Below the pieces are notes generated by a model. That model searched no databases. It worked only from the letters and a program-made list of their open reading frames with translations, and had not been told where the DNA came from. Below are positions 18,732 to 27,461 of a stretch of 64,000 nucleotides of DNA, one piece after another (the stretch's first letter is position 1; each line of letters opens with the position of its first letter). The position numbers and the translations under genes are program-made. Origin of the DNA: Geomicrobium sp. JCM 19038 (GTDB lineage: Bacteria; Bacillota; Bacilli; Bacillales; Marinococcaceae); NCBI RefSeq assembly GCF_000698125.1, contig NZ_BAXA01000013.1, positions 48,143 to 112,142 of the forward strand. Reading direction: 5' to 3'.

Positions 18732-19700
18732 TTAATACTGCTTTAACGCATCTGATTTCCCTTGAATGAGATCCGTAAATGCTTGATAAATGTTCGGAGG
18801 GTACTCGGCAATACGGTGAACAAGGTAAAGGTACCATTCACTTCCATAGGTAAGGTAAATTCTTACAGAAGCTCCGTCTGCTTTTAGGCTTTCGCTTAAT
18901 TCAGGACGAACCCCATATAGAAATTCTGCCTCAATCCATTCATAGCTGAAATACTCTTTTTCTTGAATGTGACTAAGAATGTGTTCATCATGCGTAGCGA
19001 TCGATACAGCCTTTCTTTCTTTCACACACATTCTAACCAATTCTACATAACGTTCATTTAGCTCATCAGAACGGGCAATATGAAGATCTTCAGGTTCTTC
19101 ATACGCACCTTTTACAATCCGTACAGGTCCTTTAAACTGAAGTAATGTTTCTAGATCTGATTTCGAGCGATGCAAATGGGCTTGAATAGTTACACCGACG
19201 TTCGTGTAATCGAACGCAACGTTTTCGTATACAGCTAGTATATCATCGGTTTTCGAAGATTCTTCCATACTAATCATAAGATGAATGTCTTGTTTCTCGG
19301 CCGCTTGCGCTAATTCCCTCAAGTTCTCTTCTGCGAATTCAAGGTCAACGAGCAAACCGATATGAGACAAGTCAAAAGAAACTCTCGCTTCAAATTCGTT
19401 TTCGCGACACGCTACGATTAGCGCTAAAAATTCGTCTTTCGCTCGTATGGACTCTTCACGTGTCGTCGTGTTTTCACCAATAAATTCGAGGGAAATCCGA
19501 TAACCTTTATCTAGTAGCTCCTCACCAATCGCCAACGCATCGGATTTCGTTTCCCCAGTTACAAATCGCTTTGCCGCTCGTTGTAACAACGGAAATAACA
19601 AATCAGAATGTTGAATATGCTCTTTCACTTCTAAGTTTCTTGCTACTGATTTCATAGATTTTGCGAATTCTAATTCTACGACACTCATCTCTCTCTTCAT
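18732..19700 (-). CDS. Proline dehydrogenase
   Basis: 322 residues of the monofunctional FAD-dependent proline dehydrogenase (PutB/FadM-like) barrel. Diagnostic segments are GPVRIVKGAYEEPEDL, AVSIATHDEHILSHI, WIEAEFLYGVRPELS and the C-terminal VRIYLTYGSEWYLYLVHRIAEYPPN, whose paired arginine region binds proline. It oxidises proline to pyrroline-5-carboxylate, passing electrons to the quinone pool at the membrane. The partner P5C dehydrogenase is not in the window. Of three possible ATGs, 19700 suits the upstream AGGAGTG best. Confidence 0.85.
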   Translation of the reverse strand: MKREMSVVELEFAKSMKSVARNLEVKEHIQHSDLLFPLLQRAAKRFVTGETKSDALAIGEELLDKGYRISLEFIGENTTTREESIRAKDEFLALIVACRENEFEARVSFDLSHIGLLVDLEFAEENLRELAQAAEKQDIHLMISMEESSKTDDILAVYENVAFDYTNVGVTIQAHLHRSKSDLETLLQFKGPVRIVKGAYEEPEDLHIARSDELNERYVELVRMCVKERKAVSIATHDEHILSHIQEKEYFSYEWIEAEFLYGVRPELSESLKADGASVRIYLTYGSEWYLYLVHRIAEYPPNIYQAFTDLIQGKSDALKQY

Positions 19701-19737
19701 GTAGCTTACACTCCTATTCATCTAGCTGTTGATGTTC

Positions 19738-20946
19738 TCATCGTTTTTTTAGCGGTTGCCTTTTCCCGTACGTTGCCGTACGCCATAGCCACTCCATGGG
19801 TCCGTAATGAAATGCTTTTAGCCAGTAATAGCTCACCAGTATTTGAATTAGGAATACAACGACAACAACCGCCAATCCTAATCGTAGATTCAAAGAGCCA
19901 AACAACCCGAATCCTGCAAAGAATCCTACACCGATGATGGACTGCAACAAATAATTGGTTAGAGCCATTCTACCTACAAACTGAAATGGCTTTAGGATCT
20001 TCTGCCAACGACTGCTTTGCAATAACCATAATAATGAAGAAAAGTAGAATAATGAGTGACTAATCGCACTAAACATCATAAACATTTGGATATAGACATC
20101 ACTTCGGGCGCCTAGGTCAAACATATCAAAGTAAAGTGAAAACATGACCCCACTGATGGTTAGACTCAGTATGAATGTGATTAGCCACAAACGCTTTATA
20201 AAGCTTTTCTTCTCTTCAAAATGGGAGACCAACTTCGATTTGCCAATAGAAAGACCAAGTAGAAACATAAACAATGCCGTCAACATTGAAAATGGAGTAC
20301 TCTTTAGAACCGGAATGACTTCATGACTAAATCGATAAACAATCCAGTCGATATAGCTTGCGTTATGATAAACCGAAACGGCTTGTTCGACTTGTACAGC
20401 ATTTGCATCCCTTGTTCCTTCAATCCCAGCTTCAAGTTTTTCCTGAGGTACGAACAGCGTTGCTACCACTAACAGAAACAATAGACTGGCAAATAAACAA
20501 ATCCATACGATGATTGTCTTCAATTTTCTTCGATAAAATACTAACAACACAACCCCTGCCACCGCGTAACTATGCAAAATATCGCCATACCATATAAAAA
20601 TTAGATGAAGTAAACCGATGAAAAATAAAATGAGCATCCGTCTTATGTATAACTTGCGATACATGTTGCCTTTTTCTTGTGCACGACTTAGAAAGATATA
20701 CGACCCAAGCCCAAACAGAATGGCAAACAATGAAAAGAATTTATTTTGAATAAAAAGGTCAATGAATAGCTGAATCCACTGATCACTGCCTTCGCTCAAT
20801 GGAGGGTCTGAAATAAACAAATGAGGAATTTGAAAAAGCGAAATGTTCGCGATGAAAATCCCAAGTAGTGCGATTCCCCGAATGATGTCAATGGAATGCC
20901 AGCGATCTTCGGGTGCAAGCGGAGACAATTCTGAAGTCGTTGCTAT
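19738..20946 (-). CDS. DUF418 family membrane protein (YeiB-like), possible ATA start
   Basis: About 402 residues, with an N-terminal HSIDIIRGIALLGIFIANI block, 8-10 hydrophobic helices and the family's C-terminal NYLLQSIIG... and YGPMEWLWRTATYGKR signatures. The function of the DUF418 family is not established. The first standard start is TTG 20928, which has no ribosome site. A perfect AGGAGG lies eight bases before an in-frame ATA at 20946 that would give MATTSELSPLAPEDRW, so an ATA start (or a miscalled ATG) is likely. A paralogue lies at 59242-60360. Confidence 0.8.
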   Translation of the reverse strand: MATTSELSPLAPEDRWHSIDIIRGIALLGIFIANISLFQIPHLFISDPPLSEGSDQWIQLFIDLFIQNKFFSLFAILFGLGSYIFLSRAQEKGNMYRKLYIRRMLILFFIGLLHLIFIWYGDILHSYAVAGVVLLVFYRRKLKTIIVWICLFASLLFLLVVATLFVPQEKLEAGIEGTRDANAVQVEQAVSVYHNASYIDWIVYRFSHEVIPVLKSTPFSMLTALFMFLLGLSIGKSKLVSHFEEKKSFIKRLWLITFILSLTISGVMFSLYFDMFDLGARSDVYIQMFMMFSAISHSLFYFSSLLWLLQSSRWQKILKPFQFVGRMALTNYLLQSIIGVGFFAGFGLFGSLNLRLGLAVVVVVFLIQILVSYYWLKAFHYGPMEWLWRTATYGKRQPLKKR

Positions 20947-21038
20947 ATCGATTACCTCCTATCGCCCAATTTTATCTGTTAATTCTAACATTGATTGTTT
21001 TCTATACGTAAAATCTTAATAATTTTGTCGCAAAAAAA

Positions 21039-21072
21039 CCTGTAAAACGGAATTTCTTCCTTATTTTACAGG
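21039..21072 (-). terminator. Terminator of the alpha/beta hydrolase gene
   Basis: A 9-bp stem (CCTGTAAAA / TTTTACAGG) is followed on the minus strand by seven Ts, just past the stop at 21075. Confidence 0.8.
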
Positions 21073-21074
21073 CG

Positions 21075-22079
21075 TTAGTGTTGAACATTCTCTTCTAAAA
21101 ACCTAAAAAGCTGTTGATCGCTATGCACTTTCGCTTCTTCATTTGCTTCTTCTGTACCGCCCAATGCCATCCCACCAAGATTCACCGGTCCTCCGAATGT
21201 GTGACCTGCGTCTTCATAGATGACGGCTTCCGCGTTATCTCCGATTTCTGCTGCAATTATCTCAGCCGCTTCGTCTCCTTGCCACATCGCATCTTCACGC
21301 GCACCAAAGAGTAAGGCTTTCCCGTTAAACATCGACGTATCAATCCGAGCTTCTTCAGTATTATCCGAGTTCTTCACCGCAGATTCATACGTCTCTCGGT
21401 ATGCAATAGGTTTAGCAACAAGCATATCGACCATCATTCGCATCGTCGGTCCAAAATCCGCTTGATTAAAACTAATGTATGGCAACTCTTCTCCATCATA
21501 CGTCCATGATGAACCAGCAGCTTCGCTAAAGTCTAAGCCCATGTACGTATAGTGACTCGGTGTGTACAACACTAAATGATTTATTTCTTCATAATAATTC
21601 GTCAAATTAAGTCCGAGTTCAGCGCCTTTTGAATAACCGATGACTGTCATCGGCTCACCTTCCAAATCCGAATGAATTAAAAAATCACCAAAGAATTCTA
21701 ATGGGACTCTGTTCAAGGTTGTCGCCTGATTCGGTGCACCGAAGAAAAACAAAGCATACGTTTCATACCCTTTTGATGCAATGTTTTCTGCTACTTCGAA
21801 ATTACTACTCCCTTCAGATCCGCCGAATACGATAATCGGCTCAGCTGCGATTGGCTCATCCGGAATAAAATGAAACCCATTCGCCATCCCACTTTCAAAG
21901 TGCTCTACCACTCCACCAGCAAATGCATCTGGATAGGCTTCATAACGATGATATTCAGGCACTTCCTCATCACCCCAACCGTAATGCTCCGCATTGTAAA
22001 ACCGCAATCCAAAAACTCCTACAACTACAATTGCAACAACAATGCCGAGCGATAATAGAATTCGTAAAAAGATCTTCAT
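21075..22079 (-). CDS. Membrane-anchored alpha/beta hydrolase (acyl-CoA thioester hydrolase/BAAT-like)
   Basis: 334 residues: an N-terminal membrane anchor (ILLSLGIVVAIVVVGVFGL), then an alpha/beta-hydrolase domain. The nucleophile elbow is VIGYSKGAELGL, an acid candidate lies in LLFGAREDAMW, and the His is in YEDAGHTFGGP. This matches the BAAT C-terminal hydrolase family (acyl thioesterase-like). The domain probably faces outside; the substrate is unknown. The protein is acidic, like other exported proteins in this window. AGAGGGGGTG precedes ATG 22079. Confidence 0.8.
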   Translation of the reverse strand: MKIFLRILLSLGIVVAIVVVGVFGLRFYNAEHYGWGDEEVPEYHRYEAYPDAFAGGVVEHFESGMANGFHFIPDEPIAAEPIIVFGGSEGSSNFEVAENIASKGYETYALFFFGAPNQATTLNRVPLEFFGDFLIHSDLEGEPMTVIGYSKGAELGLNLTNYYEEINHLVLYTPSHYTYMGLDFSEAAGSSWTYDGEELPYISFNQADFGPTMRMMVDMLVAKPIAYRETYESAVKNSDNTEEARIDTSMFNGKALLFGAREDAMWQGDEAAEIIAAEIGDNAEAVIYEDAGHTFGGPVNLGGMALGGTEEANEEAKVHSDQQLFRFLEENVQH

Positions 22080-22166
22080 GCCAACACCCCCTCTTATGTA
22101 CATTATGTAACACTAACTCGCTTCATCACTTGCCTTAATAGCATTTGAAGAACCTTTTTCTCCCAC

Positions 22167-22487
22167 TTAAGAAGACACATTCATATACAAATGATAGTGG
22201 TTGGCACACCTTTCGTTGAACGGTGAATGGCAATGGATACAAGCATCCGTTTTTAGATACTCATAAATCGTATGTTCTTTTTTGCACACACCACACAACA
22301 TCGCTCGTTGATCAAATTCTTCGCGATCCCACGTTTTGCGAGCGTGGTTTTCACAAGCATCATGACACTGATAACAAGGGTAGTATTTACCACAGCATTT
22401 AAATTTGATGGCCACAATGTCTTTACTTGTGTGATAGTGGATACATCGTGTTTGATCGTCGGTAATGTGTCCATATACGTTGACCAT
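22167..22487 (-). CDS. CHY zinc finger protein
   Basis: 106 residues rich in Cys and His: RCIHYHTSKDIVAIKFKCC, YYPCYQCHDACENH, AMLCGVCKKEHTIYEYL and ACIHCHSPFNERCANHYHLY. This is the CHY zinc-finger pattern found alone in Firmicutes and in eukaryotic Hot13 and Pirh2 proteins, binding about three zinc ions. The role of the bacterial form is not established, possibly zinc or redox handling. An upstream ATG at 22547 lacks a ribosome site; GGAAGTG precedes 22487. Confidence 0.85.
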   Translation of the reverse strand: MVNVYGHITDDQTRCIHYHTSKDIVAIKFKCCGKYYPCYQCHDACENHARKTWDREEFDQRAMLCGVCKKEHTIYEYLKTDACIHCHSPFNERCANHYHLYMNVSS

Positions 22488-22638
22488 ACGTCGTTCACTT
22501 CCTTTTATGAGAATTCTTGTAGACTTGTAAAGTATCTTCAATTTCACCGAGCCCTCTTATGACGTTTTTTGAATCGAGCAAGACAATGACCTTACTGGTA
22601 GAATTTCTCTTCTATCATATATACTCCTATTTTATTCA

Positions 22639-23546
22639 TTACGTTTCGTTATTTAATGTTTTTAGTTGCTCTTCCAACACGTCGTCTGTTCGACTTTGAT
22701 TTCGCAAGAACATATAAATGCCTACAATAATAAGAATACCACCGCTTAATTCCACGAGCGTTAGCATCTCTCCAAGAACAACAATCGCAAGTAACGAAGC
22801 CCCAATCGGTTCTCCGAGTGTACTCATGGAAACCGTTGTCGTACTTACATAATTAAGCAACATGTTGTAGATAATGTGTGCTCCAGTCGGAAAAATCGCC
22901 AGTAAAATGAAGATTAGCCAATCGTGGGTTGAATAGCCCGTCAAAGGCACACTGCTAATTACATTAAGAACAGCCATCGTTACGCCAGCAATAAAGAACA
23001 CGATAAAGCTGTACACCCAATGATTAATTGTTTTTACATTGCGCTGACCAATAAGCAAATAGAAGACGACCGCGAATACAGACAGTAACGAAAGGGCGTT
23101 TCCTAACAATGCACCTTGCCCTAAGCCTACGTTACCACCACCAACAATGACGACCCCTATAAACGCAATGCTAAGGGTTAGTACAGTGCTTAATTTTATC
23201 TTCTCTTTGAAAAAGATTAGTCCCCCGATTAACGCAATCGCTGGTTGGAGAGCTAAGATGAGCGTTGAGCTTGCCACCGTCGTATGGTTCAACGATTCAA
23301 ACCATAGGCAAAGTGAGCAGACAAAAAGAATCCCGCAAAAAATAGCGCAAGCCATTCTTTTCTTGTTATCCTAAAGATAGATTGATGATGTTTCATCAAA
23401 AATGGCAATAAAATGAGACATCCTAAAAACATTCGATACATGACCATAATCGTTGATGGCGCATCCGACAGTTTCACGAAAATGGCGGATAAGGAAATGC
23501 AGACAATCGTAATGACGAGTAATCCATTAATTGTGCTCGCTCTCAT
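22639..23546 (-). pseudogene. EamA/DMT family transporter (frameshifted)
   Basis: About 300 residues when repaired, with ten hydrophobic helices in two EamA repeats (drug/metabolite transporter superfamily). The N-terminal frame (MRASTINGLLVITIVCISLS...) stops early near 23307. Adding one C gives ...SAHFALWFESLNHTTVASSTL and joins the rest, a classical EamA sequence. GGAGGTG lies before ATG 23546. It is divergent from a GntR regulator with about 130 bp between, so that regulator may control it. The substrate is unknown. Confidence 0.8.
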
Positions 23547-23561
23547 AAAACCCACCTCCAA

Positions 23562-23615
23562 CGGGGACAGTCCCCCATCGCGTTAATACATTACCATGCC
23601 GGGGGACTGTCCCCG
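23562..23615. repeat. GGGGACAGTCCCC palindromic repeat pair
   Basis: CGGGGACAGTCCCC (23562-23575) and its complement GGGGACTGTCCCCG (23602-23615) are inverted around a 26-bp spacer. Each unit is itself nearly palindromic. A 19-bp stretch starting at 23563 recurs exactly at 59111. This resembles dispersed REP-like elements. Confidence 0.7.
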
Positions 23616-23677
23616 CGAGCTGGTAATCTTAATTGATATATTACATATCAATAATCCTAAAGTAAACAGGTGATTTC

Positions 23678-24340
23678 ATGAACTTTAGCAATAAAAAAAT
23701 TAACAGTCGTTCCATGCGTGATCACGCGTATCACATTATTAAAGATGCAATTATATCAGGAGATCTTGAGCCACAAAGAAAACTTAAAGATGCGGAACTT
23801 TCCGATGAACTTGGAATCAGTCGGACACCAGTCCGAGAAGCCATGCTGAAGTTAGAAGACGAAGGATTTATCGTGAGCAAACGAAACAGCTACACGATGG
23901 TGTCTCCAATCAACATAGAAGAAGCCAAAGACGTGTACCACATTGTCATCGCTCTTGAAAGTCTCGCCCTTTCAGATGCCATCCGTGCGAGTGCCGAGGA
24001 GGTCGCTAAATTAGAAGAAATAAACGACAACTATAAGCATGCCATCGAGAATAACGACGCAAAACAATGCTTACACTATGACATCCAGTTTCATCGCGCA
24101 CTCGTTAACCTCTCTTCAAATCAAGAATTAATTAAAATGCTTGGTACGATTAAAGATAAGATCTTGCGCATTGAATCCTCTTACTTTCATGAGGCTTCAT
24201 CTAAAGAACAATCGTTACATCAGCACTACGCAATCATTGATAGCATGAAGAATCAAGATTTACAACGAGGGAAGCAGTTATTAGAAGACAACTGGATGAA
24301 CAGCTTGCAGCACATTCTAACGTTGAATGAAAATCAATAA
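23678..24340 (+). CDS. GntR-family regulator (FadR subfamily, FCD domain)
   Basis: 220 residues. The N-terminal winged helix reads HAYHIIKDAIISGDLEPQRKL...LGISRTPVREAMLKLEDEGF (about residues 17-66). An all-helical FCD effector domain follows, with a metal-site-like DIQFHRALVNLSSN and LHQHYAIIDSM. Such repressors usually bind carboxylic acids. It is divergent from the EamA exporter and convergent with the TctA-type transporter of the mevalonate locus. CAGGTGA precedes the ATG. Confidence 0.85.
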   Translation: MNFSNKKINSRSMRDHAYHIIKDAIISGDLEPQRKLKDAELSDELGISRTPVREAMLKLEDEGFIVSKRNSYTMVSPINIEEAKDVYHIVIALESLALSDAIRASAEEVAKLEEINDNYKHAIENNDAKQCLHYDIQFHRALVNLSSNQELIKMLGTIKDKILRIESSYFHEASSKEQSLHQHYAIIDSMKNQDLQRGKQLLEDNWMNSLQHILTLNENQ

Positions 24341-24346
24341 AAAAAG

Positions 24347-24394
24347 AAAAGTAATCCTCATGTGCAACATAATGGCACATGAGGATTACTTTTT
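24347..24394. terminator. Strong bidirectional terminator
   Basis: A stem of about 19 bp (AAAAGTAATCCTCATGTGC and complement) with a 9-base loop and T-runs on both sides, between the GntR and TctA-like genes. Confidence 0.9.
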
Positions 24395-24459
24395 TGTTCG
24401 ATTCATTGTTTACCTCTATAACGTTCTTTGCTTTTCTTCCAAACAACCTACTCTTACTT

Positions 24460-25815
24460 TCAACTTCCAAACACACCCATAATCCAAGGTGCAGAATACA
24501 GGATCATAAACATAACGCCATAATTGACCCCATTTCGGTGTAATAGACCAGCTACGAGTCCAATTAACAGCACTCCAAAAAGATTAACCCAGCCTGCATC
24601 CATAAATGCAAGCATGAGGACAAGTCCCATAAATAGTCCAATGAGGGCTTCATGAGGAACAAGCTTGAATACGAACGTACAGATTTGGTTTGCAAATTTC
24701 ATCGCTATATAATAAGTAAAAATCATTGCAATTGCTGCTCCAATACAGGTTGCAACGATAATTTCACTCATAGTTAATTGATGGTGTATATTATTGTCTA
24801 TATCAAAAACAGGTGGTGCATTAAAGAGGGCATTTCCAGGGCCGATTGCGACTGGTGATAACGGCAGTCCGATTGCAATTAAAGGAATTAATATCCCCGA
24901 CATATACGTCGCACTCGTTAAACTATCCATTGTAGAAATCGCCCGAGACGCTCGCTTTACTGGATCTTTTATTCTCCTTGAGAGCAATTCCCCATAAAAC
25001 ACCGTCATCCCAACAGGAGAAAGAAAAAACGTCAAAGACCCTAATACGGAACCAAAAGAAGCAGAAATCGATTCTTTCCTTGTTAAAATTTTCAATGGAT
25101 TAGGGAATCTTTCAGTTGTTACGACCTTTTTGAATTCAATTTCTTTATAACCATATCTCGGCATTGAATTTCTTGTGTTCTGATTTAATAATTCAAAGAT
25201 GCTAAAAATGATCGGTCCAATTGTTATTCCCAAAAAGAACGAAATAAACACCGTTGTATCTTGAGCCACAATTCCTGTAGCCCAGTATAATTCTCTCAGC
25301 CCTTGGATTAGAAGGGCAAATGGAACGATAACAATAAGTGACAGCAGCTTATTCTTTGTTAATAATGCCAAAAAGACTGCTCCACTAAAAAATATAAGTC
25401 CTTCATAACTTACAATAGTATCGGCAAAAGGCATAATAAACATGGCTAGTCCGATACTAACCGGAATGGATACGATCGTTCCTATGACCGATCCCGATGC
25501 CATTTTTTTAATACTTAAATTTGATAAGCCATGTTGCTTTAAAACCATTGCTGGTTCTACCATTGGAGCTGCCATAACTCCTCCTGGAATACCCGCAACC
25601 GCTACCGGTATAGAATCGGTAAGTTTCTTTGCCGTTATGGCCGATATAAAAAAAGCTAAGATTGCATATGGGGACACACCCGCTAAGATTAAAGCTAACG
25701 TTACAGGCGCTAACACCGCCGTTTCATCTGTACCTGGAGCCACGCCTATAATTGTATAGAGAACGGCACCAAAAAGACCAGCAGCTACCATTTGCATGAT
25801 TATAATTGGATCCAT
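24460..25815 (-). CDS. TctA-like large subunit of a tripartite tricarboxylate-type transporter
   Basis: 451 residues and about 11-12 hydrophobic helices. The family signature blocks are visible: GVAPGTDETAVLAPVTLAL near the start, VAGIPGGVMAAPMVEPAMVLK, and ATYMSGILIPLIAIGLPLSP in the second half. It is the last gene of an operon with a short membrane protein and HMG-CoA reductase. No TctC-type binding protein is present, unlike the classical three-part system. The context suggests it imports mevalonate or a related hydroxy acid (inference). Confidence 0.8.
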   Translation of the reverse strand: MDPIIIMQMVAAGLFGAVLYTIIGVAPGTDETAVLAPVTLALILAGVSPYAILAFFISAITAKKLTDSIPVAVAGIPGGVMAAPMVEPAMVLKQHGLSNLSIKKMASGSVIGTIVSIPVSIGLAMFIMPFADTIVSYEGLIFFSGAVFLALLTKNKLLSLIVIVPFALLIQGLRELYWATGIVAQDTTVFISFFLGITIGPIIFSIFELLNQNTRNSMPRYGYKEIEFKKVVTTERFPNPLKILTRKESISASFGSVLGSLTFFLSPVGMTVFYGELLSRRIKDPVKRASRAISTMDSLTSATYMSGILIPLIAIGLPLSPVAIGPGNALFNAPPVFDIDNNIHHQLTMSEIIVATCIGAAIAMIFTYYIAMKFANQICTFVFKLVPHEALIGLFMGLVLMLAFMDAGWVNLFGVLLIGLVAGLLHRNGVNYGVMFMILYSAPWIMGVFGS

Positions 25816-25827
25816 ACAAAATGACCT

Positions 25828-26061
25828 CTATTCTTCATCAATTTCTTCAAGATGGCGTTTCGGCTTAATGACGATGCAAGCAATAACAAAGCCAACAAAT
25901 GCACTGCCTAGACCGATCGCTAAGGGCAATGGTGGTTCATTAGGAGCAAGCATGTAACCACCTAGCGCAGGAACACTACACAGGAGGACCGCAATAACAA
26001 GATCCTTGATGTGGACATGATCTTCCCATATTTCTACTAGGTTTTTGCGTTGATTACTCAT
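25828..26061 (-). CDS. Small two-helix membrane protein, TctB-like partner
   Basis: 77 residues with two hydrophobic helices (IKDLVIAVLLCSVPALGGYML and LAIGLGSAFVGFVIACIVI) and an acidic tail LEEIDEE. It lies between HMG-CoA reductase and the TctA-like gene. Its ATG overlaps the repaired reductase stop (ATGAGTAA), and the transporter starts 12 bp after its stop. By position it is the small membrane subunit of the transporter, though it is half the length of a normal TctB with four helices. Confidence 0.7.
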   Translation of the reverse strand: MSNQRKNLVEIWEDHVHIKDLVIAVLLCSVPALGGYMLAPNEPPLPLAIGLGSAFVGFVIACIVIKPKRHLEEIDEE

Positions 26062-27314
26062 GTGCCTTCTCTCCTCTTATTGATTTCAAGTGGTGTTTAG
26101 CAACGTCCACTCTGTATTTCTCATCTTTTAATAAAAGAGAAGCAATCTTTGGAATTTCATCCCCTTTCGCTCCTGCCATGAGAGCAATGTTCTTCGCATG
26201 TAATTTCATATGGCCTTTTTGTATGCTTCAGTCGCTAATGCCTTTAACGCCGTTAAATTCTGTGCTAATCCAACACTAGCAATGACTTCTGATAGTTCTT
26301 TTGCAGAATGAATTTGCATGATTTCTAAATTTGATTTCGCTTTAGGATGAATTGCAGTTGCTCCGCCAATCGTTCCGACAGCGATTGGCACTTCAATACT
26401 TCCGACTAAATTGCCACTTGCATTCTTTTCCCATCTCGTTAATGGTGAGTAGTGCTGACTTTTACTAGCATATGCATGAGCCCTGCTTCAACAGCCCGCG
26501 TGTCATTTCCAGTCGCTAAAACAATTGGAATGATTCCATTCATAATTCCTTTGTTGTGAGTTGCTGCACGGTAAGGATCACGTTTTGCGATGTCACACGC
26601 TTGCACAATGCGATCAACAACGTCTGCACCTCCCAATTGCTCGTGTTGAACTTCACAATACACACGCACAATTCTACGATCTGCAAGGTTAGAAATAATC
26701 TTTAATCGAGCTTCGCCACTCGTTATTTCTTCAATTCTTGGAGCGATTTTTTCTGCCATCGTATTTGCAGCATTAGCCCCCATCGCATCTAATGTATCGA
26801 CATGCAAATGAACAACGAGTGAAGATGGATCTTCTTGGGCACGTACCGTAATGTCATAGGCCCCTCCGCCTAGTTGTTGTAGTATTGGATCTTCCTGATT
26901 CGCTAGTCCGATTAGCTCATCCCGATGATGCAAGATTTTCACTTTAGCTGCGTAAGGATCCTGTACATGAACGATATGTATTTGAGAGAACATATAGCTC
27001 CCATCAACTTGTGCATGGAATCCTCCTAATGAACGAGCCAATTTAGCACCATGACTTGCTGCAGCAATGACTGAAGATTCCTCAGTTGCCATAGGAATTA
27101 CCCGCTCTATATCGTTAATAACAAAGTTCACAGCCACTCCAAGCGGTATTTCCATAACCCCTATTGCATTTTCTACTAGTTGATCAGATAACTGGTCGTA
27201 TTCGGAATTGCAGTAGAGAGACTTGGCTTCTTCATTCAACTGACTAAATGCAAAAACTGCTGCTTTACGATCCTCCATCGATTTTTCATGAAACTTAGTA
27301 AACGTGTGCTTCAT
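26054..27314 (-). pseudogene. mvaA: Degradative (class II) HMG-CoA reductase (two frameshifts)
   Basis: About 420 residues when repaired. It has class II features: ENAIGVMEIPLGVAVNFVIN near residues 60-80, LDAMGANAANTMAEKIAP, NKGIMNGIIPIVLATGNDTR and VGTIGGATAIHP. In P. mevalonii this enzyme runs in the catabolic direction, oxidising mevalonate to HMG-CoA. One G is missing near 26482 (restores VEAGAHAYASKSQHYSPLTRW) and one near 26214 (restores YKKGHMKLHAKNIALMAGAKG and the C-terminus). The promoter is a -24/-12 type with a sigma-54 activator gene upstream, and a transporter follows in the operon. That points to mevalonate use as a carbon source. AAGGAGTG precedes ATG 27314. Confidence 0.85.
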
Positions 27315-27356
27315 GCTTAACACTCCTTCAGCTTTATCTTCCATTCCTATGTAATT

Positions 27357-27371
27357 GCAAAAAGCGTTCCA
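27357..27371 (-). promoter_or_regulatory. Sigma-54 (-24/-12) promoter of the HMG-CoA reductase operon
   Basis: The minus strand reads TGGAAC-GCTTT-TTGC, which keeps the invariant GG and GC at the exact sigma-54 spacing (consensus TGGCAC-N5-TTGC). It lies about 45 bp before the start codon. Confidence 0.8.
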
Positions 27372-27375
27372 AAAT

Positions 27376-27389
27376 TGAGAACGCTTTCA
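27376..27389 (-). promoter_or_regulatory. cre site (CcpA catabolite control)
   Basis: The minus strand reads TGAAAGCGTTCTCA, a full match to the cre consensus TGWNANCGNTNWCA, directly upstream of the -24 element. It predicts repression when preferred sugars are present. Confidence 0.65.
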
Positions 27390-27408
27390 AAGGGTTTCTT
27401 TATATTTT

Positions 27409-27450
27409 TGTGTTTCGATTAGAAACACATTGCAAGTTTTTGTATGCAAT
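27409..27450. promoter_or_regulatory. Upstream activator sites (two inverted repeats)
   Basis: TGTGTTTC-gatta-GAAACACA is a perfect 8-bp inverted repeat (27409-27429). Next to it is ATTGCA-N10-TGCAAT (27429-27450). They lie 40-80 bp upstream of the -24/-12 promoter and next to the activator gene, as expected for the enhancer where a sigma-54 activator binds. Confidence 0.6.
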
Positions 27451-27461
27451 CTATACAACTT

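Noticed and set aside
23562..23615. Insertion sequence ends
   Set aside because: There is no transposase gene or target-site duplication between or beside the repeats; a REP-like element fits better.
25442..25759. Plus-strand frame of 105 codons inside the TctA-like gene
   Set aside because: It is the antisense shadow of a strongly conserved transporter; composition and lack of a ribosome site argue against a gene.
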